From Hydractinia symbiolongicarpus (lineage: Eukaryota > Cnidaria > Hydrozoa > Anthoathecata > Hydractiniidae): a stretch of 64,000 bases of DNA. Made by a program: the position numbers and the translations under genes. Positions 48,481 to 57,679 of the stretch are shown here, one piece after another (position 1 is the first letter of the stretch; each line of letters opens with the position of its first letter). Location: positions 17,432,501-17,496,500 of the forward strand of contig NC_079882.1 in the NCBI RefSeq assembly GCF_029227915.1, in the 5' to 3' direction. Below the pieces are notes generated by a model that ran no database searches, had not been told where the DNA came from, and saw nothing but the letters and a program-made list of their open reading frames with translations.

Positions 48481-50816
48481 CAGCTGCATCATAAAAACGT
48501 GTCAGCACAAGCACCATGTAAGTAACACCGGTAATTTAAGACTGATATCTTTCCCCGGAAGGTTATTGGTTTGGTTATTGATTGATTTAATTATGCTAAA
48601 GAAAGATCATCCTTTTTGTTGGCATGAAAATTTGGTTGATAATTTTGAAGTGATTTCTAGTTGTCTGGTTAATGTGGTTGGACAGTTTTTGTAGCTATAA
48701 TGTCTATTGTTCTGTTGTCTTTATTAGGGATGTAGAGAAAAAGAGAGAGAGACATGTGTTGTTTTCAAACAAGACAGAATTGATTTAAGCAATAGTTAAG
48801 CCATAACGATAGCACAATTAGTAAAGGCGATAACACATTTAAGACGACTGTAAATGAAAAAGGTACAGTTTTTAGCCATAACGTGAAAGCATGAATATTT
48901 TAAACGTACAACAATTTTTTTTAAACATCTTTATAAACATTTTAACTTTAAAGCAGTACAAGAGGATTATTGTTAAGCAACTTTTCTTCTTCTTCAGACT
49001 TGCTTTTAAAAGAAAATACAAACAAATGCCTGTTCGAAGGAATATACGATATTATAAAAGTAACTTATGACCTAGGTAAAAAGTTTCTTTTACCAAGCTC
49101 CAAACTCCCGCCAATGGTCCGGACATCGCTATTTAGTAGCGATTTGGCAGTCATTTTGAATATCCAAACGCCGACCATTACTTTAGAGACTAGTCGTTAG
49201 CAACTGCGGAAAAGCAACGAAAACATACCCTTGTCATCCTTAGGCTGCAGATAAATTTCATGCATGGTTTAGCATCACCAAGTTTTGAGAAACAAACGCA
49301 GCGGCTATCACTATAGAGACACGTCGTTAGTCCGCTGAAAATCACGGTAATAAAATTATTAAGTCGATCAAATTATATATGATTTTCTTTTCGTAGCTTG
49401 AACATTGTGTGCGTGATTAAGCACAACACGGGTTTCGTCCATAGTACGTCTATATAATCGTCTTTTGGTTTCATAATAAGATTTAAGCTGCCTAAAATAG
49501 ATGATCCGAATAATTACAAAAAGCCAGGGTTGTTCACTCAGTATTAAAAGTGAATGGGGGCGTATTTTATTGACTCGCAATGTCATGGCCCTGAAAACAC
49601 AGATTAGGCGTCTTGGGGTTAGGGATAAGGTTTTAAGTAAGCGACGAGAGTTGTTTTCCCATAATTACACCTACGGCCGAAGTGAGCGTCCTGGAATGCT
49701 CATTAAAATTTTATTCTTTGCCTGCCTATTTAACACCTAGGGAGCAAAAATTTTTGTCTTCCTATTTTTGGCCTGGTTTCTATGCCTCATCTAATTTATA
49801 AACTTTCATTTTCAAATGTAAAAGAACCTGTTTCCACTTCGCAACGCTTTATGTATAAATAAAAATTGGACTTTTAATTTAGTTGCAGGTCAAATAACAA
49901 ATGAAGACTGTACCACGTGATATGTTTCCCATTACCATTTGCCTAATTCGTACACGCTACGCGTCTCGTTCTTCTAGAACGTCAAAGACACTTGGTTTAC
50001 GCTATTCTTCTAATGGCAGATGTCCAGCTTCGAAGCGCTTTGAACTTTCCTTGATGCTTTCCCGTAAAATAAACTGTGGATAACTGTGGATAACTTGTAC
50101 TTAGTAATAACTTGTAGTTTTTATATATATTCGTGAACCCGACCGATTTTTGGCCCCTTGAGGCCAAGTGCTAACTCAAACACTTTACTCAAAATATCTA
50201 TTAGATAAATATAAGTTTTAAATTCATAAGATCTTGTCAACTTTTAACGTAATATGAATCCAACTATAAATTTTGTAGGCGTCTTACGTTAGACGATCAA
50301 GGCTTTGTTATACATTTCAAAGTATTGTTGAAAACCGAATCTTCCCTTTGTTTTTGTGCATCGCAATAAATAATATACATTAATACGCCTTGTGTGTGCG
50401 CACGGCAAGGCCATGGCACATAAATCACTGGTCACTTTCTTATTTCTCATGCATTGTGTCCCCAAAGCGTGACGTTACGCTAAAATTTACGTTTACATTT
50501 TACGTTAAAAAACGCAAATCAGGGGGTTACTATTTAAACATTTAATTCTTTTTTCTTATTACTTTAAGAAATAAAACTCTTATCTGTCTTATTTTTAAAC
50601 GTTTCTATTTGTTTTGTTTTTATTTTAAAAGCCCCACGGGGTCGTGATAAATATAATAATTCAATTTTACCCCCCGGTTTAATGTGCACGCCGTATCTAA
50701 CGGAAACAAATTGTTTATCAACTGAAAAAGGAAAGCGGAGCGAAGAAGGTTGTCTCTTTTTCAAGCTTATTTGTTTCTTCTATCATTTTTGTGTTCTGGG
50801 ACCGAGGTTGCTTTCT
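48481..50816. other. 2.3-kb stretch without recognisable features
   Basis: Several short frames occur (for example 48970-49200, 49501-49740, 49901-50083), but none shows a family motif and base composition is even. A 10-bp tandem repeat TGTGGATAAC lies near 50076. An imperfect palindrome GCGTGACGTTACGC lies near 50468. I see no transposon ends. Confidence 0.45.
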
Positions 50817-51730
50817 TACGATGGCCCTGAGGTGTCACTGGGTCCTTCTCAAAATTCAACGAGACCTTCCCATTTTTACTCAGACCTTCCCAATTTTTGA
50901 CTCGGACCTTCCCAATTTTTGACTCAGACCTTCCCAATTTTGACTGAAACCACCTGAATTTTCAGCTGAGACCTTCTCAATTTTCCAGCAAGACCATATC
51001 AGTTTGGATTCAGACCTTCTCAAAATTCTGAAAATAAGTTTTGCTAACGCATATCACAAAAATATTGCGATAAACAAAGAAAGTCAGATGCGACATCAGC
51101 ATACAGCAGCAACTACACTGTGTATGTGCACAAAATGAATTTGATACCTTGTTTATCCGATCAAGAGAAACCATTGGATGACCTGATTAATGACTATTTT
51201 ATTGGTGGGTACACTTATGAAGAAATTCGAGAGTTTTTACGAATACATCATGGTCATGATATCAGTCTTTCTACGCTGAAAAGAAACTTGAAGCGTAAAA
51301 ATCTATTCAGAAGACCACTCAATACCCGAAGGTGCAGTGTAAATGAATTAGAGGCTGCGATACAGAATGATCTTGAAGGTAGTGGTGCTCAACTTGGATA
51401 TCGTCGTGTATGCGCATCGTTGAAAAGTAAAGGATTGATTGTACGCAGGGAAGATGTTCGTAAGACTCTGCTAAATATTGATCCGGAAGGTGTTGATCAG
51501 TGAAGAAGACATAGATTATCACGCCGTACTTATAGAAATCCTGGTCCAAATTTCGTTTGGCACATTGATGGGCATGACAAATTGAAGCCCTTTGGATTTA
51601 GCATCCACAGATGCATTGACGGCTAATCACGCAGACTCAGTTGGTTAGAGGTATCATCAAGTAACAAAGTGCCAGAGTTGATAGCAAGATACTACCTGGA
51701 AGCTATAACGCAATTGAAGGGAATTCCAAA
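50817..51730 (+). mobile_element. Truncated IS3EU-like element: inverted copy of the end at 61200-62115
   Basis: It begins with the element terminus TACGATGGCCCTGAGG, continues through the subterminal CAGACCTTCCCAATTTTTGAC repeats, and matches the minus strand of the intact element to 51730. I found only about three differences (near 51501, 51511 and 51609). Similarity stops abruptly in GGGAATTCCAAA; from 51731 the sequence belongs to a Polinton-like gene. The flank CTTTCT before 50817 is not the GACTAG that flanks the intact copy, so this piece did not arrive as part of one larger transposition. Confidence 0.88.
51120..51730 (+). pseudogene. IS3EU-like transposase, N-terminal fragment
   Basis: N-terminal helix-turn-helix region (LINDYFIGGYTYEEIREFL ... 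LSTLKRNLKRKNLF), then SGAQLGYRRVCASLKSKGL, then the start of the integrase-type catalytic core (FVWHIDGHDKLKPFGF, first catalytic Asp). In-frame stops are a TGA at 51501, which is CGA in the copy at 61.4 kb, and a TAA at 51624 shared with that copy. The fragment ends at the junction with Polinton-like DNA before the second Asp and the Glu. Confidence 0.85.
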
Positions 51731-52608
51731 TTCATTGCGCGACGACGGCGTTGGGGATCTCTGCCAAGCACATGAGTGGCTCCGTACCCCTTGTTCAATC
51801 CATTTTCAAATTCCACGTGTACTACCACATGAAACGTATTCTCGCGAGAATGAAGGTACCTATGCCCTACGAAAAAGGCTTTTCCCAGTACGAGAACCCC
51901 TACTCCACGTCGGAGTATGCGCAAATATGTCGTGAGTACGGTGCGGACCCCAACGCTTTGTACAAGTTCAAAGCCCTGGTGTCATCGTTGACAAATGGTA
52001 GGTGGTGGCCACAGGTTGATGGGGATTGGGCCAAGTTTATCATCCCCACTAGCCAGGGTCTGACATCGGAGGGCCTGATGAAGCTTAGCAAGAGTATTCG
52101 CGTTTACGTGATCGTGCTACTAGGATCCCAAGCGAGTGCCAAGGCCTTAATCCTAGGCTCTAATGCCAATAATTTCACGGCTAGACAGATCCTCCTGCAG
52201 AATTTCGAGGCCATGGTTCAACGTGAGAAAAACGTAGGTCAAGACATCACCGAGTTTCAAAAGGTGCTCCAGTATGCACGGACTCCAGTAAACTTCGTCG
52301 TGATGTACAGCGTGTACATGCTCCCCTCCAACATGGACCTTCCGCATTGGAAAGATTGTAGGATATAACAACAACGTTCTAATCGCACCCTCTAACATAG
52401 GTGCAGGTTGGGAGCTAGATCTGAACACCAAAGCCTAGGCCACGCTGTCAAGCATGAGGCAGCCTTCACCACATCTCGCAGTGATATCACGGGGCAAGCG
52501 TCCGACGCACCCTTTCCCAAGGAAGCCCACAGGCAGCATGAGGGTACCAAGGCCACCGTGGGAGTAGAGCTCATCCTCGCTATCATCTGGATGAAGAAAT
52601 ATGTCTAA
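51731..52608 (+). pseudogene. Virus-like gene, 5'-truncated (homologue of 39403-40559)
   Basis: Similarity to the 39-kb gene starts at the junction with the IS3EU fragment, in a block equivalent to WCASSACVVSSEHL, so roughly the first 80 residues are missing. It then shows QSIFKFHVYYHMKRILARM, YENPYSTSEYAQICREYGAD, LLGSQASAKALILGSNANN and VMYSVYMLPSNMDL. A frameshift near 52355 and an in-frame TAG near 52437 precede the C-terminal block (52408-52608), which keeps the hydrophobic tail (VGVELILAIIWMKKYV). It converges on the minus-strand gene at 52633 with a hairpin between the stop codons. Structural or membrane function is inferred only. Confidence 0.75.
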
Positions 52609-52630
52609 TGTGTTGAACAACATACTAGAC
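52603..52630. terminator. Hairpin between convergent virus-like genes
   Basis: The arms GTCTAATGTGTTG (52603-52615) and CAACATACTAGAC (52618-52630) pair at 11 of 13 positions with a 2-base loop. It overlaps the stop codon of the upstream plus-strand gene and ends 3 bp from the stop of the minus-strand gene. Confidence 0.6.
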
Positions 52631-52632
52631 TT

Positions 52633-53514
52633 TCAGTGCGATTTACCCTTACTCCTCCTATTACCTACATACGCAACAACAATACCCACGGCGGCAGCCA
52701 TGGCCATGTATAAATGCTTGGCTGCAAACTCCACAATCTTAGCCGCAACTCTGAAAAAGAACGACACCACGCTGCCAATGATCCCCAGCAAGGCTGAGCC
52801 AGCCTTTCCTGCTAGGTACTTCAATAATCTCCCGAGTCTTTCAAGCTGTTTCCGTACAAAACCTTTCCCACCTGTACTTCCTCCAGCACTACCTCCTCCA
52901 GCAGCACCTCCACCTCCCGTAACGGCGAGCACGATGGTTGATTGCATTTCAATTGTCTCACCCTCCTCTTTACCCGAAGCCTCCTCCTCACCCCTGTTCA
53001 ATACAACAACATCAACCTCTAGCGCGAGGTTTTGGGCCTGTGCTTTACTACCCTTGTTGGGTGTCTGATAGTCATCAAACCCTATCGCTTTCATGCGTGT
53101 ACTACCTAGCCTACTCTGGAGCTGTTTTATAGTTGGAAGATTACCATCTTGCAAAGTGAGTACTACTTCCAGTAGTGATCTTTTTCCCGTCACAACCGTC
53201 TTTACTACAAGCTGGCATTCCTCTCTTAATCTGAACCTATCGTAATGTATCGCATCGAGCATAAGCCCAAGCCCATCCCTAAGATTCGTGTACAGGCTAT
53301 CAACCCTTGATTTAAAAAGTAGGGTCTCGGTCGACTCCGTACTCAACTCCAATTGCCTACGCGCACCTCCCTGCTTTTCTGGTGCTATGCTCGTATCGAG
53401 CTGGATGCCCTCGGGTCGAAGGATCTCGCCCTCGCTACTAAACTCCTCAGGCTTGTCTGGAATGCCTTCCTCTGGCGTAAAGTCATCTCCTTTATATATT
53501 GGAATAATCGGCAT
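52633..53514 (-). CDS. Virus-like protein with Gly-rich linker and hydrophobic C-terminus, intact 293 residues
   Basis: The only full-length open frame in the block. It has an acidic, Pro/Glu-rich N-terminus (about residues 8-45), a folded-looking middle (residues about 60-165), a glycine-rich linker (GGGGAAGGGSAGGSTGG, about 205-222), then a long hydrophobic or amphipathic region (about 223-283, including LLGIIGSVVSFFF and AMAAAVGIVVAYV) and a basic tail (NRRSKGKSH). This layout suits a virion membrane-associated or internal minor protein; I cannot name a family. The start is an ATG inside TAAATG, 29 bp from the divergent capsid-like gene. The 3' end meets the hairpin at 52603-52630. Confidence 0.6.
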   Translation of the reverse strand: MPIIPIYKGDDFTPEEGIPDKPEEFSSEGEILRPEGIQLDTSIAPEKQGGARRQLELSTESTETLLFKSRVDSLYTNLRDGLGLMLDAIHYDRFRLREECQLVVKTVVTGKRSLLEVVLTLQDGNLPTIKQLQSRLGSTRMKAIGFDDYQTPNKGSKAQAQNLALEVDVVVLNRGEEEASGKEEGETIEMQSTIVLAVTGGGGAAGGGSAGGSTGGKGFVRKQLERLGRLLKYLAGKAGSALLGIIGSVVSFFFRVAAKIVEFAAKHLYMAMAAAVGIVVAYVGNRRSKGKSH

Positions 53515-53546
53515 TTATTCAACCCGCAATTGCCTACTAATAAATG
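53512..53546. promoter_or_regulatory. Divergent start region with TAAATG on both strands
   Basis: The minus-strand gene starts in GAATAAATG and the plus-strand gene in TAATAAATG; only 29 bp lie between the two start codons. TAAATG at the start codon is the late-promoter signature of poxviruses and is used similarly in some related large DNA viruses. Its function here is inferred. Confidence 0.4.
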
Positions 53547-54568
53547 TACGGAACAAAGCTAGATCCGCATAAGGAACTAAAGACAACGCTTGCCATGAAA
53601 GGCAAGAAACAGCGTGTCAAGGTGAGCCATGTCCCCTCAACAATCAACCAGAACGAAGACTTGTATGTCGACGTACCAAACATGGGACAGAATGATATAA
53701 TTTTCCCAGGCTCCCTCTAACTCCTCCTTGACTTGGAGCTTACTGGTACCAATACCAAACGCACCATCGTCAGCAACATCGGCAAGGCCCTGGTTCAAAA
53801 CCTTCGCATCAGCTTGAACGGTAATGACGTGCAGAACATTTCGGACTACAACACTCTGGCAGTGTATCGGGATCTGTGGATCCCAAAGATTGATCGAGAG
53901 AACAACCTAATTCTAGAAGGTATCAATCCCAATGATGGTACCATCAGAGCCGTCCAAGTAAAAGCTAGTGACCACGTAGGAAATGATGAAGAAAAGGCGA
54001 TCGTGAGTTTGTTAAAGTGACAAACGAGGGTCTCGCGAGTGCTATGATGTCTCGATACAGCCGTATCGCCCTACCCTATGAGCGTGTACTCCGCAGCAAG
54101 GTTATAACGATAAAAAAGGCTGATACCAGCTATAATCTCCAGATCGACACTCCTGCCAAGAGTTTGAAGGGCGTCTTACTACTATTCGTAGACCCCAGGA
54201 AAGTGAAATCTTATGCTGGCGCTAACGAGGTTTTCTACAACCCCAAGATCGAGAAAATCGCAATCACGGTACAAGGGGAGCCTAACGAACGTTACTCGCA
54301 TGCTATGCTCCTTAAAGATCATCTCGAGCAAATTGTTGAACTCTTTAGTAGCCACGACTTGGAGGTGACCATCGGTCAGTTCATGACTGAGCGTTACGCC
54401 CTGTTCATCGACTTCCGCAGTAGTCGAGATCACAGTCTACATGGTTCTGGCAGACCCTTGCAAAGGCTTAGCGATGGGATCACCTTACATATGACCAAGA
54501 AGGCGGATGGATCTGGGGATATCAAGTGCTACGTGTACTTTGGGCGCTTCCACTCTGTGGAATATTAG
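53544..54568 (+). pseudogene. Capsid-like (jelly-roll type) protein of Polinton-like element, broken
   Basis: Starts at the ATG in TAAATG. About 340 codons with beta-rich segments: LELTGTNTKRTIVSNIGKAL, ISLNGNDVQNISDYNTLAVY, then LKGVLLLFVDPR and a C-terminal block with DFRSSRDHSLHGSG and IKCYVYFGRF. This C-terminal pattern is, from memory, that of the structural gene next to the integrase in Polinton-type elements (the C. elegans F54H12.2-like family). It is shorter than a typical double jelly-roll major capsid protein, so a penton or other capsid protein is also possible. Breaks: in-frame TAA at 53718 and a frameshift near 54012. The small gene at 54578 follows 9 bp after the stop. Confidence 0.6.
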
Positions 54569-54577
54569 AAATAAACA

Positions 54578-54976
54578 ATGGCCACTTTAGCAGTAATGGC
54601 AGGAGGAGCGTTGATTAATGCGCTCGCATTCAGCGGGTCAAATTTCCTTTTCAGCAAGCTCTCGGGACATGGCGAAGAGGAGAGGAAAAGACACGATAAA
54701 GCTATCGAACAATTACAAGCAGCTCAAGCAGCTTGGGTACGTGACAGACAGAGCAAAATCGAATGGTAAAATCAGCAACGAGAGCTTAAGCGCCAAGCTG
54801 GCGAAAGCTTGAAAGAGCTTGATGAGGGTATGAGAGAATATTTTATAGCCACGATCGAAGAAGCTCTCAAACTCTCCGACTATTATGTACCTTCCAAACA
54901 ACAGCAGGACGGCGAACTGACGTTCATCATGGGATCACTAGCACTTTTACGCTTTGCGGCGTACAATTATATGTAA
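54578..54976 (+). pseudogene. Small virus-like protein: hydrophobic N-terminus plus coiled-coil, one nonsense codon
   Basis: About 132 codons. The N-terminus is hydrophobic (ATLAVMAGGALINALAF), then a charged, coiled-coil-like helix rich in Glu, Arg and Gln (HGEEERKRHDKAIEQLQAAQ), and a hydrophobic end (FIMGSLALLRFAAYNYM). A single TAA at 54767 interrupts it after residue 63; the frame continues to the stop at 54974. It sits 9 bp after the capsid-like gene and 24 bp before the integrase, so the three look like one transcription block. No family recognised. Confidence 0.55.
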
Positions 54977-54997
54977 GGAACGTTTTTCAACATTTAA

Positions 54998-55003
54998 TAA
55001 ATG
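54998..55003 (+). promoter_or_regulatory. TAAATG at the integrase start
   Basis: The integrase ATG lies in TTTAATAAATG, the same context as at 53512 and 53541. Confidence 0.35.
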
Positions 55004-55988
55004 TCGAAAGCACATATAGTTACGGCTGAGGAATAGGAATCTATTACCAACCCGAACATCTCTGGACAGGTCGAAAAGCGATCAATTACTTGCTGAGCAG
55101 ATTGGTCTCTCCAAAAGGCGTGTTACTCACTGGCTATCACGCCAGCTCTTATGGCTCAGACAAATCAAGGCCTCCAAGCGCATCAATTATCCGCATTTCA
55201 CAATCACAAAGCCTAATGAAATGCACCAATTTGACTTGCTCTACATGCCCCATGACAAAGTCTATGGAAACACGTACAAGTATATACTCACAGGCATCGA
55301 CGTGGCTTCGATGTATAAGGTAGCGAGACCCTTGAGAACGAAAAAAGCTAGTGAAGTAGCTGACATGCTCAAGGATATTTACAAAGCCGGACCCCTCAAA
55401 TATCCGAGTATATTCCAGTGTGACAACTGCAGTGAGTTCAAATCGGACGTGAGTAAGCTGCTAGAGACCAAGGGTGTTGAGATAAAACGTGCAACTACCA
55501 AGTACCATCATACTTTTACGGCGTTCGTCGAATCGTATAAACAGGCGCTCGCGGAGAGACTGTTCAAACCTCAAGATGCGCAAGAGCTTACCTCTGACGA
55601 AACTAGTACCACATGGGTCAAACATTTGTACACTATCGTGAAAGTCATGAACAATAGTAAAAAGGCTATGATCGACATGAAACCTTCAAAAGCCATCAAG
55701 CTGGATGAAGTCCCGCTTATGAAAGGTGAACAGCGCCCCGATGAAAAGCCTCTACCCGATGACGGCTTATACTTGTACTTGCTGCAGCCTGGAGAAGAGC
55801 ATGATGATCAAAAAAGGCGCGCAAAAGACGCCTGTTGGAGCAAGAAAACGTATAGAATTGATCGTATTATCACAAATACACGTCTCCTGTACTATTTGAC
55901 TGATGGACCTGATCCAAGCTTTGTGGCAGAGGAGTTGATGCTAATACCAGAGGATGTTGAAGTAACTCCGGAGCATGTCAAGGAGTAG
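55001..55988 (+). pseudogene. Polinton-type integrase (rve/DDE), broken near its N-terminus
   Basis: The DDE integrase core is clear: QFDLLYMPHDK (first Asp), GIDVASMYKVARPL, FQCDNCSEFKSD (second Asp; the usual Gly after DN is Cys), and TAFVESYKQALAERLF (Glu). After it comes a basic SH3-like C-terminal region (WSKKTYRIDRII ... LYYLTDGPDPSF). From memory it matches the C. elegans F54H12.3-like family of Polinton integrases. Upstream, family-like sequence (YYQPEHLWTGRKAINYLLSR; RQLLWLRQIKASKRINYPHF) lies in other frames. Breaks: TAG at 55034 and frameshifts between 55040 and 55220. The catalytic part from 55221 is uninterrupted. It converges on the minus-strand gene at 56061. Confidence 0.85.
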
Positions 55989-56006
55989 TAAATGTGTTGT
56001 TTTTGT

Positions 56007-56042
56007 GGTATTTAACGTGAACTATAGGTTCACGTTAATACC
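56007..56042. terminator. Strong hairpin between convergent integrase and acidic-tail gene
   Basis: The arms GGTATTTAACGTGAAC and GTTCACGTTAATACC pair along 15 positions with one bulged T and a 5-base loop (TATAG). It begins 18 bp after the integrase stop and ends 18 bp before the stop of the minus-strand gene. Confidence 0.7.
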
Positions 56043-56060
56043 TACCCGAGCAACATCCCT

Positions 56061-56776
56061 CTAATCATCGTCGGAGTCATCATCGCTGGAGTCAACCGGA
56101 TGAAGGCGGGTATAATCATAAGTATGTAGGGTGTAGAATGGATAGCCATAGACGATTCCCTTGCTCTGTCATCAATTTGAATGTTGAGTATGTCACCAAT
56201 TATCTTTAGGTCTGCTAGATCCAAGAGTCTTAAGTCCTTATCCTTGATGATCTCGTAACATGCCTCGCCCCACTTGTTCAACTTTTTTGGAGACGATATG
56301 CAGACCCCGGTCCTCAATATCGATCTCGAGCACTTCATCTTCGAGATCCTCATCTATATATTCCGTCGGGATTTTCGCCCATGGTTTTTCACCCGAGGCT
56401 ACTCAGATCTGTCCACATCTTGGAGATCAGTAATAGCGTCACCCAGCCGCATTTTGTACTTCCCGATATCATGCGGACTTTTCCCGCCCCCTAGCATACC
56501 TGACCAGGGTTGGTTTGAAACCAACCCTATCTCATGACGCGAAATAGTAGTGATATCTCGATACGACTCTGCAATTTTCTCAATCTCCAAAAACCTCCCG
56601 AGATATGCTCTTTTGAGCAGAGGCTTTTGTCCATCAAATAGAGTCTCGATGGCTCCAGTAGGTACAGCGTTTATTAAGACAAAACAGGGAATTTCCCTAC
56701 TCAAATACGCATTAGATTTTATTGGTATCTTCCGGAATTGTCGGATTACATCGGAATTGGGATTTCGGACTTAGGG
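56061..56776 (-). pseudogene. Virus-like protein with acidic C-terminus, several frameshifts
   Basis: Coding-like sequence on the minus strand passes through at least three frames: IPCFVLINAVPTGAIETLFD with PWSGMLGGGKSPHDIGKYKM (56399-56704), an acidic block near 56290-56390, LNKWGEACYEIIKDKDLRLL (56042-56353 frame), and a C-terminus YGYPFYTLHTYDYTRLHP followed by an Asp/Ser run ending at 56061. The reading frame also extends upstream of the first Met toward 56776, so the N-terminus may be lost. Family unknown; position and style suit a structural protein of the same virus-like element. Confidence 0.5.
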
Positions 56777-56879
56777 AATTTAGGGAATTTGCCTTGTCGT
56801 CGTCGTCGACTTCGCTAGAACGCACATATTTCTATCTCTAATGAAGCCGTTACAGTGCACTTAAAATTTTAAGGCCAAA

Positions 56880-57345
56880 TAACTAGGAAACGAGGTGGTG
56901 ACGTCACTGATTTTTCACCGCGTGGGTAACTAGGGACCACCAGGAACCAATTTGGGTAAGTTTGCCAAACCCGGGTCCCCAAATCCGTTTCGGAATGGAC
57001 GGGTTGATGACTTCATCAAAAAACCTTCAAACCCTAATATGTCTACAACCGTTTATCAAAAGTACATGATCCTATACATTTTCTTGATCAGAGTTTCAAG
57101 ATCTATGCGATGAAGGAAACAGGTAGAGAAATTTCCAAAAAACAATTAAGGTTTTGACGGGCCATTGCAAAATTTTTAAGCCCTTATATCTCATTAACCG
57201 CTCATCAAAGGCACATGATCATATACATTTTCTTGATCAGCGCTTTAAGCTCTACACAATAGAGGCAACGTGAAACAAGCTTCCAAATTATTTTTTTTGT
57301 GGATGGGTTGCTGACGTCATCAAAATTCAAATAAGACTTCTTTTT
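56880..57345. repeat. Dispersed repeat with TGACGTCA and TTTCTTGATCAG modules (copy 2)
   Basis: It has the same modules as 42500-42890: GGTTGATGACTTCATCA, CATTTTCTTGATCAGAG, GATGAAGGAAACAGG, ATCTCATTAACCGC, CATTTTCTTGATCAGCG and GCTGACGTCATCAAAATTC. About 2.5 modules lie head to tail. Unclassified. Confidence 0.6.
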
Positions 57346-57392
57346 CGTTTTTATGCTGCCTCAGTGGATTTTTCCACGGGCCTTCTTATGTC

Positions 57393-57398
57393 GACTAG
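57393..57398. repeat. Target-site duplication GACTAG, left copy
   Basis: GACTAG directly precedes the element terminus TACGATGGCC and recurs directly after the other terminus at 62116-62121. Confidence 0.85.
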
Positions 57399-57530
57399 TA
57401 CGATGGCCCTGAGGTGTCACTGGGTCCTTCCCAATTTTCACTCAGACCTTCCCAATTTTTAACTCAGACCTTCCCAATTTTTAACTCAGACCATCTCATT
57501 TTCAACCAGACCTTCTTTGATTTCACAGCG
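57399..57530 (+). repeat. Left terminal region with iterated subterminal repeats
   Basis: Terminus TACGATGGCC, then three CAGACCTTCCCAATTTT-type units (57440-57510) and CAGACC(A/T)TCT variants. The first 31 bases match the right end closely; the later part differs. Confidence 0.8.
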
Positions 57531-57679
57531 CCGAGGACCTACAAAAACTTTCAAAGTTAGACCCAGACCGTTCGAATGGCGGAACACGCTGGAGGAGAAT
57601 CGCGATGCAAAAATGGTAGACATACAAATATAAACACACGTGAAGGGAACGGCAGAAAGGGATTTTTAGCTAATAGATA

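Larger units (their letters stand above)
51731..56783. mobile_element. Polinton/Maverick-like (virus-like) gene block, broken at both ends
   Basis: Six genes: two on the minus strand (52633-53514, 56061-56776) and four on the plus strand, including a capsid-like gene, a small protein and an rve integrase in the order I associate with Polinton-type elements. Spacing is tight (9-30 bp) as in viruses. The left end starts inside the first gene, and no Polinton-type terminal repeats are visible; the right end grades into AT-rich DNA after a (GTC)n-like run near 56800. The block is clearly richer in G and C than its surroundings. All but one gene carry stops or frameshifts, so it is an old copy. 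Confidence 0.75.

Noticed and set aside
48970-50083. Short frames at 48970-49200, 49501-49740 and 49901-50083 as genes
   Set aside because: No family motifs, no splice or promoter support, and lengths expected by chance.
50070-50100. Two DnaA-box-like TGTGGATAA sites suggesting a bacterial origin
   Set aside because: A 10-bp tandem duplication in animal-type DNA; no other bacterial feature is present.
52435-53572. Plus-strand and opposite frames overlapping the block (52601-53068, 52938-53132, 53288-53572)
   Set aside because: Shadows of the intact 52633-53514 minus-strand gene, Pro/Ser-rich from its Gly-rich antisense, with no homologue-like blocks.
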